Made by a program: the position numbers and the translations under genes. From Caldifarciminota bacterium (GTDB taxonomy: Bacteria; Hydrothermota; Hydrothermia; LBFQ01; DSFT01): a DNA stretch of 18,871 nucleotides. The notes below the pieces were generated by a model, which was given only the letters and a program-made list of their open reading frames with translations, ran no database searches and was not told where the DNA came from. This document shows, piece by piece, positions 1-8,340 of this stretch (positions are counted from its first letter, which is position 1; every line of letters begins with the position of its first letter). The stretch is from contig WGAQ01000170.1 of NCBI GenBank assembly GCA_015494735.1, positions 1-18,871 of the forward strand, in the 5' to 3' direction.

Positions 1-991
1 CCTCTGCTATCTTTTCCGGAGAACTGCCTGTCAGTATTCCCAATCCTCTTTCTGAAAGTAAATTATCCGGGTCAACTTCAGCAGAAACCACCAGAGTTCT
101 GTATTTCCATGCCTGGATGAAGGTATTGGGAAAGCCTTCCTTGAGGGAAGTGTTTACATATATCCATGCATCTCTGAATAAAGACTCGCTTTTCTCAAAG
201 GGCACTTTGCCGGTCAGGAAAAGATTATCTGGAGCCGAGTTTACTATCCATTCATAGCCTTTACGTATATTTCCCGCCATTACAAATTTATATCTGGGCA
301 ACAAGGACGAAATTTTTAAGAATAGCTCGGGCCTTTTATTCTCGCTAAAATTCCCCACCCATATAATCAAAGGCTCCTTGGATTTGGAAATATCCTCTAG
401 TGGCGGTATGCTGTGTATGGATTTGAATATTCGGGCATTTATGGAGTACAGTCTTTCGATTTTAATCTTTTGCTCTATGTTCTGAACGAAATGTTGGTTC
501 ATCAAGCGTATGCCTGCCAGAAAGAATAAGTCTTCTGTAAAAGCATTTAGAAAAAGAACAGGTAATTTCCATTTTGGTTTATCGTAAGTCAATGCAGCTT
601 TCCAGAATCTTTTTAAATTGCTGAATTTATCCAGTCCGACAGCTTCTGTCGCAAACCACAGAGTTTTCGCTCCGACTATTTTCGATGCCAGCCCTATGGG
701 CAATAATGCGGGCCAGTTCATCCTGGTATAGACTATATCCGGTTTGATTCTCAGGATTTCTTCGAAGATTCTCCAGGTGTTTCTTATGGGAAATGGCATC
801 TTCAACTTCCTTATCACTTTTACATTCTCCACATTTTCTTCTATGGGTTTCCCGCCGGGATTGGAAGTGAGATAATAAACATCGTAACCCCATTTTGATG
901 CATATTTTGCTTTCAGGTATGCCTGAACTTCCGCTCCCCCTCCCCTGCCATCCTGGATGAAATAGGGCATCACAAATAGAATGCGCCGCAC
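1..991 (-). CDS. GT4-type glycosyltransferase (3' end outside window)
   Basis: About 330 codons read leftward without a stop and run off the window. The protein opens VRRILFVMPYFIQDGRGGGA, the usual first strand and glycine loop of a GT-B glycosyltransferase. Its second domain has a nucleotide-sugar region (WVGNFSENKRPELF) and the acidic motif EGFPNTFIQAW. The family transfers a sugar from an activated donor to a growing surface glycan at the inner membrane. I chose the GTG at 991 because a TAAAAT box lies 7 bases upstream; the ATG at 970 is in frame but would cut the first strand. The acidic motif reads EX7Q instead of EX7E. The second domain closely resembles that of the divergent gene at 1085-2197, so the two look like paralogs. 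Most of the gene is much richer in A+T than the rest of the window. Donor and acceptor cannot be told. Confidence 0.85.
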   Translation of the reverse strand, partial: MRRILFVMPYFIQDGRGGGAEVQAYLKAKYASKWGYDVYYLTSNPGGKPIEENVENVKVIRKLKMPFPIRNTWRIFEEILRIKPDIVYTRMNWPALLPIGLASKIVGAKTLWFATEAVGLDKFSNLKRFWKAALTYDKPKWKLPVLFLNAFTEDLFFLAGIRLMNQHFVQNIEQKIKIERLYSINARIFKSIHSIPPLEDISKSKEPLIIWVGNFSENKRPELFLKISSLLPRYKFVMAGNIRKGYEWIVNSAPDNLFLTGKVPFEKSESLFRDAWIYVNTSLKEGFPNTFIQAWKYRTLVVSAEVDPDNLLSERGLGILTGSSPEKIAE

Positions 992-994
992 TCC

Positions 995-1025
995 GGTAAT
1001 TTTAATTCGTGCCGTGGAAATTACC
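995..1025. repeat. 8-bp inverted repeat in divergent promoter region
   Basis: GGTAATTT at 995-1002 is the exact reverse complement of AAATTACC at 1018-1025, with a 15-base spacer. The left arm overlaps the predicted -10 box of the leftward glycosyltransferase. It could be an operator or a chance A+T-rich palindrome. The rest of the 93-base gap holds only the two predicted promoters. Confidence 0.4.
999..1004 (-). promoter_or_regulatory. Predicted -10 box (TAAAAT), leftward glycosyltransferase
   Basis: On the minus strand TAAAATT is followed by the GTG start, with 7 bases between the TAAAAT hexamer and the start. This geometry predicts a transcript beginning at or next to the start codon. No clear -35 element is visible. 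Confidence 0.5.
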
Positions 1026-1066
1026 CTTTCTCCCGACGGGAATCCGGATGGATCGTGGAGACGATG

Positions 1067-1072
1067 TAAAAT
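1067..1072 (+). promoter_or_regulatory. Predicted -10 box (TAAAAT), rightward polysaccharide operon
   Basis: TAAAATT lies upstream of the ATG at 1085, with 12 bases between the hexamer and the start, predicting a leader of only about 6 bases. It is the only promoter-like site seen for the five-gene operon 1085-5975. I see no clear -35 box. Confidence 0.45.
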
Positions 1073-1084
1073 TTTGCGAATTGC

Positions 1085-2197
1085 ATGGGCAGACTTCTGG
1101 TCCTCTCATCCGGATTCTGGAAGGACGACAGCATAAACCCATCGGGGGCCATTCTGCAGACTTATTACGCAGCCCGATTCGCCGCCGAAAGGGGATGGGA
1201 GGTGGACTACGTGACATTCACCCGCGACGGGGACAGGTGGCTCAGGGTGCTGGAGCAGGATGGAATGAGGGTCCACTATCTTAAGCCCCGCCGACCGGAC
1301 ATTGCTGCTCTTCCCGGACTGCTGAAATATGCATCCCGTATTCCCTTTCAGGTTGTCTATCAGAGGGGGAGGTCCTGGCTCACCTTCGCCGCCGGCCTTC
1401 TGGCCCGGAGGAAAAGAGCCCGATTCGTATGGGCCTCCAGCGCGCAGGAGGGTCTGGAGAGGTCCAAGATGATTCGCAAACTGTGGAAATCCAGAAGGTC
1501 TCCTCTCAGGAAATTCATCCTTTCCCCCCTGTTTCTGATAGAGGATGCCCTCATGCGCAGGGGTATATCCATGGCGGACGTTATCGTGGTTCAGAATGAG
1601 TATCAGGCCAGCAGGGCCAGGGAACTGTGGGGAAGGCGTCCCGTCGTGATTATCCCCAACATGCAGCCGGGAGTGGAGGGGTATCCGGCAAAGAGGAGGC
1701 CCGTGAAGGTGGTGTGGGTTGGCACCCTGACCCCGTGGAAGCGCCCGGAGGTATTCCTGGAGATTGCGAGGAGGCTCGGGGAGGGTTTCCAGTATTACAT
1801 GGCGGGTGGTGGGGATGCCTCTCTGATATCCGGACACGAGAGAATCCCCGGATTCAGGTATTTAGGCAGGATATCCAGCGATGAGGTGAATGAACTCCTT
1901 GAAGGGGCATGGTTCATAGTCAATACGAGTGTGGGAGAGGGAATTCCCAATGCTGTCATTCAGGGGGCCATGAGGGGAGCCGTTCCCATATCCATGAATG
2001 AGGATTACGGTTTTCTTCCCCCTTCCCTGGTCGTGAAAAGTGTGGAGGGGGTGGTGGAATTGATACGCAGACTTTCTTCCGATGTGGATGAGTACAGGAA
2101 GCTCTCGATGGAGCTATTCGAGAAGGCCCGCAGAGTATTCGGTTATCGGGTCAATGGGGAAAAATTGATGAAAGTATTTTCGGGGGAAATTCCATGA
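1085..2197 (+). CDS. GT4-type glycosyltransferase, first gene of operon
   Basis: A 370-residue GT-B glycosyltransferase. The N-terminal domain starts with the strand MGRLLVLSSGFW and continues through YQRGRSWLTFAAGLLARRKR. The C-terminal domain has VVWVGTLTPWKRPEVFLEIA near residues 208-227, then an MAGGG loop and the acidic motif EGIPNAVIQGA near residue 285. The motif is EX7Q, as in the divergent gene at 1-991, and the spacing of KRPE, MAG, NTS and EG.PN is shared, so the two are paralogs. The role is sugar transfer onto a lipid-linked or cell-surface glycan at the cytoplasmic face of the membrane. Its stop overlaps the next start by 4 bases (ATGA), implying translational coupling. Substrate unknown; a GT-B fold is very likely. 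Confidence 0.88.
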   Translation: MGRLLVLSSGFWKDDSINPSGAILQTYYAARFAAERGWEVDYVTFTRDGDRWLRVLEQDGMRVHYLKPRRPDIAALPGLLKYASRIPFQVVYQRGRSWLTFAAGLLARRKRARFVWASSAQEGLERSKMIRKLWKSRRSPLRKFILSPLFLIEDALMRRGISMADVIVVQNEYQASRARELWGRRPVVIIPNMQPGVEGYPAKRRPVKVVWVGTLTPWKRPEVFLEIARRLGEGFQYYMAGGGDASLISGHERIPGFRYLGRISSDEVNELLEGAWFIVNTSVGEGIPNAVIQGAMRGAVPISMNEDYGFLPPSLVVKSVEGVVELIRRLSSDVDEYRKLSMELFEKARRVFGYRVNGEKLMKVFSGEIP

Positions 2198-3081
2198 GAC
2201 TGCATGCGGTGAGCAAATTGGGCGGTGGTTATGGAACATTCCTCAGGGCTCTCATGAAGAGGGGGGAGGTGGTATGGGAGGTTTCCTCCTCGGAGGTGCC
2301 CTTGAATCCGGCCACGGTGAAGCGACTCGTGGTTTATGGATACATACCCGACTTCCCCTTTCGCATATTCGAGAATGCCCGAAAGTATTACTACTTCCAC
2401 GGTTTGAGGATGCTGTCCCGCAGGATGTTGCTGGGAAGAAGGGAAGTAAATCCACTGCATCTGCTTCGATTGATGAGGTTCAGGAGATGGCTTCGAAATT
2501 TCGACGATTACCTTTCGGTGAGTTTCGCCATGAGGGATGCTGCCAGGAAGTTCTATGGGGTGGATTCATTGGTGGTACATAATGGCATGGATATGGATGG
2601 GAATGGATGTCCATCGGAAGATGGGGAGTATCTCCTCTGGGTCGGAAGAGGGGCATGGGTTAAGGGGCTTGATGCTTTTCTGAGATTGATGAGGAGCCTG
2701 CCTGAATTCAGGGGGGTGGTGGTGGGGAATGTGAATCCGGTCGATGGATATCCCAATGTGGAATTCTCCGGATATGTGGAGGATTTAAGAGAAATCATGT
2801 GCGGGGCGAGGGCTGTGGTCATCACCTCCTACTTCGAATCCTTCTCCTACGTGACCCTCGAGGCCCTGAAGTATGGAAGACCCGTTCTGGTTCTCAGGAG
2901 GGCTGCCGGAGCATGGGAAATCCTTCAGATGATGGGCCTTTACCGATGGGGATTCGATTCTATACGCGATATGGCGCGATTCATCGAGGAGCATCCCCGC
3001 CTGGATTTCCCCGGCCATCCGGACCTGTCCTTCTTCTCCTTCGACAGCACCTACCGGAAACTCCTGGAGGCTCTGGGATGA
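2194..3081 (+). CDS. GT4-type glycosyltransferase, short N-terminal domain
   Basis: A 295-residue protein, short for the family because the N-terminal Rossmann-like domain is reduced. The donor-binding domain is clear: LLWVGRGAWVKGLDAFLRLM near residues 144-163, then GYPNVEFSGYVEDLREIM, then SYFESFSYVTLEALKYGRPV near residue 210. That last stretch contains a complete EX7E pair. The start ATG overlaps the preceding TGA, and the gene ends in the same ATGA overlap with the next start, so it is the second gene of a coupled operon. Likely job: adding one residue to the repeat unit built by this cluster. A catalytically reduced paralog is possible given the short first domain, but the active-site region looks intact. 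Confidence 0.82.
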   Translation: MRLHAVSKLGGGYGTFLRALMKRGEVVWEVSSSEVPLNPATVKRLVVYGYIPDFPFRIFENARKYYYFHGLRMLSRRMLLGRREVNPLHLLRLMRFRRWLRNFDDYLSVSFAMRDAARKFYGVDSLVVHNGMDMDGNGCPSEDGEYLLWVGRGAWVKGLDAFLRLMRSLPEFRGVVVGNVNPVDGYPNVEFSGYVEDLREIMCGARAVVITSYFESFSYVTLEALKYGRPVLVLRRAAGAWEILQMMGLYRWGFDSIRDMARFIEEHPRLDFPGHPDLSFFSFDSTYRKLLEALG

Positions 3082-4151
3082 GAATCCTCATGATTACCGA
3101 CAGCTATCCCCACCAGGAGAAACCCTATCTGACCACATTTCACCACGAGCATGCGAAGGTCCTGGCCCGCATCGGAGATGTCAGGGTGCTGACCCTCATC
3201 AGGGGAAGACGATTCGGTTTTCGCAGGTACATCCGGGATGGAATAGAGGTGGAGGCCTTCGAGATACCCTACGTGAAGGGATGGGGCTTCGTATTCTTTC
3301 CCCTATCGGTAATTTCCCACTTCATCCAGTCCTCGAGGGGTTTGAGGGGTTTCGAGCCCGATGTGGTAATACTTCAGATGGCTCTTCCCCACGGTATCGC
3401 CTATCTGCCCCTCGGATGGTGGAGAAGGTACATCCTGGTGGAGCATTCGAGCAGCGCTCACAGGAAGAATATCCTTCTGGAGAGGATGGTGGTCAGGGGT
3501 GCGTCGGGGCGCTACACGGTCAGTTCCTTTTACAGAAAACTCCTGGAGAAGAGGCTCGGTGTGGATTTCCATGGGGTGATTCCCAATCCCATATCTGTGG
3601 AAGAGCGCAGGTGCGATAATTCTTCGGGAGTCATATTCGTTGGAAGGCTGGATGAGAACAAGGCCCCCCATCTATATGTGGAGTCCGCCCGTCTCCTTCC
3701 CCATATGAGGTTCACCCTGGTGGGAGAGGATACAGGAACTCCCTATTCGAAGCGAATTCTTGGTAATCTTCCCCGGAATGTACATTATGCGGGGGCTGTT
3801 TCGAGAAGCACTGTGCTGGACCTCATCTGTGGCAGCGATATGCTGGTTTCCACCAGCCGATTCGAGACCTTCGGTGTTGCCATCGCTGAGGCCCTTGCCC
3901 TGGGCAAACCCGTCGTGTGGACGGATTCGGAAGGTCCGAGGGATTTCCTGAATGAGGGTAATTCCGTCCTCGTCCGGGAGAGGACTCCTCATGCGGTGGC
4001 GCGGGCAATAGAGGAGGCTTATAGGAGATTGAAATCCGGCCATTTCGACCCGGAGGAAATCAGACGGGGCATCCTTCGATATGCGGGGGTGGATGCCGTT
4101 GAAAGGAGGTACAGGGAGGCCATATCCCGATTGCTGGAGGAGGAAAGGTGA
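3078..4151 (+). CDS. GT4-type glycosyltransferase
   Basis: A 357-residue GT-B glycosyltransferase. I start it at the ATG at 3078, which overlaps the upstream TGA. The open frame reaches back to 2799, but that extension lies inside the previous gene. The N-terminus MRILMITDSYPHQEKPY is the typical first strand and loop. The second domain has VIFVGRLDENKAPHLYVESA near residues 186-205, then the acidic motif TSRFETFGVAIAEALALGKP with a full EX7E pair. A GGAGG lies 7 bases upstream of the start. Its TGA overlaps the GTG of the next gene. Third glycosyltransferase of the operon; donor and acceptor cannot be predicted. Confidence 0.88.
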   Translation: MRILMITDSYPHQEKPYLTTFHHEHAKVLARIGDVRVLTLIRGRRFGFRRYIRDGIEVEAFEIPYVKGWGFVFFPLSVISHFIQSSRGLRGFEPDVVILQMALPHGIAYLPLGWWRRYILVEHSSSAHRKNILLERMVVRGASGRYTVSSFYRKLLEKRLGVDFHGVIPNPISVEERRCDNSSGVIFVGRLDENKAPHLYVESARLLPHMRFTLVGEDTGTPYSKRILGNLPRNVHYAGAVSRSTVLDLICGSDMLVSTSRFETFGVAIAEALALGKPVVWTDSEGPRDFLNEGNSVLVRERTPHAVARAIEEAYRRLKSGHFDPEEIRRGILRYAGVDAVERRYREAISRLLEEER

Positions 4152-5098
4152 AGAGGTTCCTCATAATATCCATCGATACGGAGTGCGATAAGGGTCCGGG
4201 ATGGAGGATTCGCTATCCCATGAGTTTCGAGGGTATTTACAGGGGAATAGGGGAAATCCTGCAGCCCCTCTTCGAGGAATACGGATTCAGGGCCACGTAT
4301 CTCCTGAGTCCGGAGGTGATGGAGGATGATGAAAGCATTTCCATCCTTCTGGATGTGATGAGGAGGGGGGCGGAACTGGGAACGCATCTGCACGGAGAAT
4401 TCGTGGAGCCGATGAAGAGGCGGAAGCCCGTTTTCACCGGTGAGATGGCAGCCCATTATCCGGATGAACTGGAGTACGAAAAGTTAAAGAATCTCACCGC
4501 CCTGTTCGTGAAAACATTTGGATTTCAGCCCCTCTCCTACAGAGCCGGACGGTTTTCCATATCCTCCCGCACCGTGCGCTTTCTGGAGGAGCTGGGATAC
4601 AGAGTGGACTCCTCCCTCACCCCCTTTTCCTCCGTTTCGGGGGTGGACCACAGGAGGGCTCCGGCGTATCCCTATTATCCCGATTACGACGACATATACA
4701 GGCCCGGAAATTCCCGGATTCTGGAAGTCCCCATAACCATTCTGCCCCGCAATTACCTTCTGTTCCGCATTTTGAAGTCCACCCCCCTGTACCGCATCGG
4801 GAGATTCAGGAGACTGGTGAAGGGATGGTTCGGAAATATCTGGCTCAGGCCCACTGTATCCGGTGCCCGGGAGGTGGGCGAACTCCTGCGCCTCTATCCG
4901 AAGATGTTTCCCGGGAGGACCGTTTTCTTCAACATGATGTTCCACAACGTGGAGGTGGTGGAGGAGCTCAGTCCGTACGATGCCCGGATGGTGCGCAGGA
5001 ATTTGAGGGAGATGCTGTCCGTGCTGCGCGATTATGGATTCGAAGGACTGACGCTGAAGGAGGTGCCCGATGAGTACGGAAGGGGAAGTGTTCAATAG
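4148..5098 (+). CDS. NodB-fold polysaccharide deacetylase-like protein
   Basis: A 316-residue protein starting at GTG, with a purine run (GGAGGAGGAAAG) directly upstream. Motifs follow the divergent deacetylases found in polysaccharide clusters: ISIDTECD at residues 8-14 (catalytic and metal-binding acidic group), GTHLHGE at 78-84 (the two metal histidines), YRAGRFS at 131-137, VDSSLTPF at 153-160, and a late histidine in FNMMFHNVEV (H266). Known relatives remove an acetyl group from an N-acetylated sugar using a divalent metal. I see no signal peptide, so it probably acts in the cytoplasm on a sugar intermediate. It overlaps the following acyltransferase gene by 29 bases. Deacetylation followed by re-acylation with another group is an attractive inference. 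Confidence 0.85.
   Translation: MKRFLIISIDTECDKGPGWRIRYPMSFEGIYRGIGEILQPLFEEYGFRATYLLSPEVMEDDESISILLDVMRRGAELGTHLHGEFVEPMKRRKPVFTGEMAAHYPDELEYEKLKNLTALFVKTFGFQPLSYRAGRFSISSRTVRFLEELGYRVDSSLTPFSSVSGVDHRRAPAYPYYPDYDDIYRPGNSRILEVPITILPRNYLLFRILKSTPLYRIGRFRRLVKGWFGNIWLRPTVSGAREVGELLRLYPKMFPGRTVFFNMMFHNVEVVEELSPYDARMVRRNLREMLSVLRDYGFEGLTLKEVPDEYGRGSVQ
5057..5063 (+). promoter_or_regulatory. Strong Shine-Dalgarno site for the acyltransferase gene
   Basis: AAGGAGG lies 6 bases before the ATG at 5070, inside the end of the deacetylase gene. It fixes the start of an internal operon gene and shows that ribosomes here use anti-Shine-Dalgarno pairing. Confidence 0.6.
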
Positions 5099-5975
5099 TT
5101 TATTCGAGCTGCAGGGGATAAAGGAGGCCATAGGGGAGTATGTGAAATCCCGTTACAGGGTGATTCCGGTGGATGGGGATTTCGTAATCAGGAAGGCGGG
5201 AAGGGTCAGGAGGCTGGAGCATCTTATGCAGGACTATCTGGACTGGTGGGATGCGGATATATCCATGGATGATATGGCGAGAATGGTGAGGAGTGCATGG
5301 TATTTCCGCGGAGTGTTCAAGAATATTCTGGAATTCTCGAATGTTTACGGGATTCTCCAGCGCATGCATCGGGAGGGACTTCTGCCCGGTGCCAGATTTT
5401 CGTGGTCCAGGGTATATTATGTGGATTTGAGGGCTTTCAGCGACTGGGAGGGGCTTCGCAGGAGCTTTTCCAGAAATGTGTGGAAAAATGTTCGTCACTT
5501 CCGGAACAGACTTTCGAGGGAATACGGGGAGTGGAGCGTGGATAGATGGAACGACATAGAGGGAGCATTCCGGTTCGTCATGGATGCCCTCCAGAGGAGA
5601 TTCTCCTCGGACAATCTGGGAGACCCATCATACAGACTCATGATGCATAGAGTAATTCGATGCCTTCACGAAAGTGGATTGCTGGTCCCGTGGGCCCTGA
5701 GGGCGGGGAAGAAGGTCCTCGCCGTGAACTTCATCATAGAGAAAGGGGGAATTGCATTCAGTTATATGGCCGGATACGATATGGGGAGCGATGCATACCG
5801 GTTCCTGATATTCCACCTGATAAAGCACTATTACGAAAAAGGATTCGGGCAGTTCAACTTCATGAAGGGGGAGAGCCGGTACAAGACCCAGTGGACGGAC
5901 AGATTCTACCGCCTTTACCGGGTGGAATTCCCCCATCCGGTTCCCGTAAAGAGGCTCATATCCGCCATAATCTGA
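5070..5975 (+). CDS. CelD/BcsL-type GNAT acyltransferase
   Basis: A 301-residue protein. The C-terminal half is the GNAT-like domain of the CelD/BcsL (Acetyltransf_6) group: SRNVWKNVRHFRNRL near residues 134-148, the core strands ALRAGKKVLAVNFIIEKGG near 209-227 with SYMAGYD just after, and the family signature FNFMKGESRYKTQW at 262-275. Such proteins N- or O-acylate amino sugars or exopolysaccharide residues using an acyl-CoA or similar donor. The gene overlaps the upstream deacetylase by 29 bases and its start is supported by AAGGAGG. It is the last gene of the operon. Its 3' end overlaps the convergent flippase gene by 20 bases. Acyl group and acceptor are unknown; FemAB-like aminoacyl transfer is a less likely alternative. 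Confidence 0.82.
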   Translation: MSTEGEVFNSLFELQGIKEAIGEYVKSRYRVIPVDGDFVIRKAGRVRRLEHLMQDYLDWWDADISMDDMARMVRSAWYFRGVFKNILEFSNVYGILQRMHREGLLPGARFSWSRVYYVDLRAFSDWEGLRRSFSRNVWKNVRHFRNRLSREYGEWSVDRWNDIEGAFRFVMDALQRRFSSDNLGDPSYRLMMHRVIRCLHESGLLVPWALRAGKKVLAVNFIIEKGGIAFSYMAGYDMGSDAYRFLIFHLIKHYYEKGFGQFNFMKGESRYKTQWTDRFYRLYRVEFPHPVPVKRLISAII

Positions 5976-7266
5976 ACACTATCAGCCCCGTCATCAGAAG
6001 TATGAGCAGAACCTGACGGATGTCTATGGGCAGTTTGCCGGATATTCTGAGCATCCACATTCCCCTGAACAGGGCGTTCAGGGAGGATTCTATCACCAGG
6101 GCCCAGGCAGCCCCGTAAAGCCCCATGCTCCTTATGAGGAGATAGCTGGCCAGTATGGATGTGGTGGAGCTGATGGAGTACGTTATGAGGTTGAGGTCGG
6201 TCCTGCCCCGCGCTATGATGTACCCCTGCCATGCAGAGGTCCATGCCTCCATCAGGAGCATGAGGGACATGATCAGGAGAACCGGATACCCCCTGATGTA
6301 ATCCGGGCCCAGGAATCCCAGTATCCACTCCCCTGCCAGGATGAATGGGAAAATCATGAGGGATGCAGCAGAGAGATTCATGAAGGAGACCCTGCCGGTC
6401 GTATCCACACCTCCACCGGAGACCACCTCCCTGGAAAGGCGAGGAAGGAGGGCGGAGGAGAAGGCCAGGGTTATGTTGTGCACCCCCATGACCAGAATGG
6501 ATGATGCCCTGAAGATACCCGCATCCGACAGGTGTCTGGTTGTGCCCAGCAGGATGACCCCTATGTTCTGTGCCGTGTAGGAGACCACGAATCGCAGGGC
6601 GTTGGGGAGGGAGAACCTCACCCACTCCCCCACCCTGTAGGAGGGTTTCTCGGACAGGAGGGCTCCGAGGTCCTTCCTGAGGAGATACAGGGTTGCCATC
6701 AGGGTGGAGGCGGATTTGGTTATGAGGGAGAGGATTGCCCCCAGCATCTTGAATGGAATCAGGAGCCACCAGAGCACGAGGTGCAGAAAGCGGAAACTGT
6801 TGGGCATTATATTGACAGCCAGCGTATAGGCTCTGAATCTTTCCAGTCCGAGCATGGTGGCCGATAGGGGGCTGTTGAAGACCATCAGGGGAACGAGGGC
6901 GGCGTACAGGAGCAGGTATTCCCTGTGAACTCCCCTCAGGACTCTGGAACTTATCCAGTCCCCGCCCATGAGGAATATCAGGAGGAGTACGGTGGAGAGG
7001 CCTGCCGCATACATAAGGGAAAGCCTTATCAGTCCCGATGTCAGGTCGTGCCTTCCCTCCCTGGTATAGATGGGCAGGTATCTCCTTATGGCCAGGGAGA
7101 AGAATCCCGCCAGGGGAAGGGTTATCATGTTCACGAATCCGGTTATGGTGCTGTACTCTCCGTACTGCTGTACTGTAAGCATCCTTATGACTATCAGACC
7201 CGAGAGGAAGGAGAGTATCTGGGTGAATACATTCCCCGAGAAGAGGACGAGAACATTCCTTATCAT
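5956..7266 (-). CDS. Wzx-like polysaccharide flippase (MOP superfamily)
   Basis: A 436-residue, strongly hydrophobic protein with about a dozen membrane segments. It begins MIRNVLVLFSGNVFTQILSF, followed by IVIRMLTVQQYGEYSTITGF. This is the typical N-terminus of oligosaccharide flippases, in which a short basic segment leads into helix 1 and then an RxLxxxxYGxY motif. Wzx proteins move undecaprenyl-linked repeat units across the inner membrane. The open frame extends to 7380, but the start at 7266 overlaps the upstream glycosyltransferase stop (ATGA) and matches the family N-terminus, so I prefer it. It forms a two-gene leftward operon with 7263-8330. Its 3' end overlaps the convergent acyltransferase gene. 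Confidence 0.9.
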   Translation of the reverse strand: MIRNVLVLFSGNVFTQILSFLSGLIVIRMLTVQQYGEYSTITGFVNMITLPLAGFFSLAIRRYLPIYTREGRHDLTSGLIRLSLMYAAGLSTVLLLIFLMGGDWISSRVLRGVHREYLLLYAALVPLMVFNSPLSATMLGLERFRAYTLAVNIMPNSFRFLHLVLWWLLIPFKMLGAILSLITKSASTLMATLYLLRKDLGALLSEKPSYRVGEWVRFSLPNALRFVVSYTAQNIGVILLGTTRHLSDAGIFRASSILVMGVHNITLAFSSALLPRLSREVVSGGGVDTTGRVSFMNLSAASLMIFPFILAGEWILGFLGPDYIRGYPVLLIMSLMLLMEAWTSAWQGYIIARGRTDLNLITYSISSTTSILASYLLIRSMGLYGAAWALVIESSLNALFRGMWMLRISGKLPIDIRQVLLILLMTGLIVFRLWRI

Positions 7267-8330
7267 TCCAGAAGCACCCTCCTGAAGACGCGGGCCCATT
7301 CGGTGGGGGTGGCTTTTTCCTTTATCAGTTTCTTTCCGAATCTTACAGCCATCTCCCTGTGCTCTGGATGGCGCATCCACTCTATGCGTTTTCGGAGTTC
7401 TTCCACATTCCCCACCGGATATATGGCCCGGGGAATGACGAAATCCTTCGCTCCCACTTCATCCGTTACTATTACCGGAACGGAGGACATGAGGGCCTCC
7501 ATAACCACGAATCCGTGCACCTCGTTTTCCGACGGCAGGATGAACAGGTCGTAATTTCTGTAAACCTCGTGAACTCTTTCGTGCGGTACAGGGGGCAACA
7601 GTTTGACCTTCGACTGGAGATTCAGCTTTCGAATCATGTCCTTCACTTCTTCTTTCGAAGGGCCTTCCCCTATTATGTCCAGGGTGTACTCATCCATGGT
7701 GGACAGGGCCTTCAGCATGTCCCCTATGCGTTTCCTCCTTATGAGCCTTCCCAGATGCAGAATCCTGAGGAATTCCCCTTCGTGCTTCTTCTCGTATTCG
7801 AATCGGCCAAGGTCGAAGGATGTGTAGGCTATCTCCACCCTCTTTCCACCCATTCGAATGGCATGTTTCCTGGCAAGGGAGTTGGGAACCACTATGGCAT
7901 GGGCTCTGGAGTATATGAATCTCCTCAGAACGTACCTTACCGGTATCATCAGGGCGTACCCGCCCCGCAGGGACACTGCCCCCGTCCATACGACGTAGGG
8001 AATCTTCTGCCACATGGCCTTGAGGGCTATGGCTATCTCCAGTGGGCTTATTCCTCCACTGACCACTATCTTTTCGAATTCGCGCAGGGATGGTATGGAT
8101 GAAGGGAGGAATGTGTATCCGGGGTCCATTGGATGGTTTATGTCCAGTTTGCGGGATTCCAGAAATTCGTATGTGAAGCGGGCTTCTTTCAGGGAGGATG
8201 CCCATCCCTTTCTCTTCTCCACCTCCTTTTCGAAGAAGAATACCACCAGGTTGCCGTTCAGGAGGTCGTTCAGAGCGTTGAGCATGGGAATCTTCTGCGG
8301 TGTGGGGATGTTGGTGAAGAATGCGTACAC
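7263..8330 (-). CDS. GT4-type glycosyltransferase
   Basis: About 355 residues. The N-terminus YAFFTNIPTPQKIPMLNAL is the characteristic opening of this group, so I place the start at the GTG at 8330, which also has a TAAAATT box just upstream. The open frame continues to an ATG at 8354, but the extra eight residues would cross that box. The second domain has FLRILHLGRLIRRKRIGDML, and the acidic motif near the C-terminus reads SENEVHGFVVMEALMSSVPV with an intact EX7E pair. It presumably adds a sugar to the repeat unit exported by the flippase encoded downstream. The two genes overlap by 4 bases. Confidence 0.88.
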   Translation of the reverse strand: MYAFFTNIPTPQKIPMLNALNDLLNGNLVVFFFEKEVEKRKGWASSLKEARFTYEFLESRKLDINHPMDPGYTFLPSSIPSLREFEKIVVSGGISPLEIAIALKAMWQKIPYVVWTGAVSLRGGYALMIPVRYVLRRFIYSRAHAIVVPNSLARKHAIRMGGKRVEIAYTSFDLGRFEYEKKHEGEFLRILHLGRLIRRKRIGDMLKALSTMDEYTLDIIGEGPSKEEVKDMIRKLNLQSKVKLLPPVPHERVHEVYRNYDLFILPSENEVHGFVVMEALMSSVPVIVTDEVGAKDFVIPRAIYPVGNVEELRKRIEWMRHPEHREMAVRFGKKLIKEKATPTEWARVFRRVLLE

Positions 8331-8340
8331 CTCGGAGAAA

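Noticed and set aside
346..352. TAAAATT on the plus strand inside the leftward glycosyltransferase
   Set aside because: It is in the A+T-rich left end, with no plausible start codon or gene behind it, so it is treated as background for the promoter motif.
2799..3077. N-terminal extension of the third glycosyltransferase of the operon
   Set aside because: It lies fully inside the previous gene, has no family match, and the ATG at 3078 gives the canonical GT-B N-terminus with an ATGA overlap and a Shine-Dalgarno.
5915..6769. Long leftward open frame (284 codons) inside the flippase gene
   Set aside because: Its residues are dominated by Gly, Pro, His, Gln and Arg, typical of a shadow frame; the overlapping frame is a clear Wzx-like protein.
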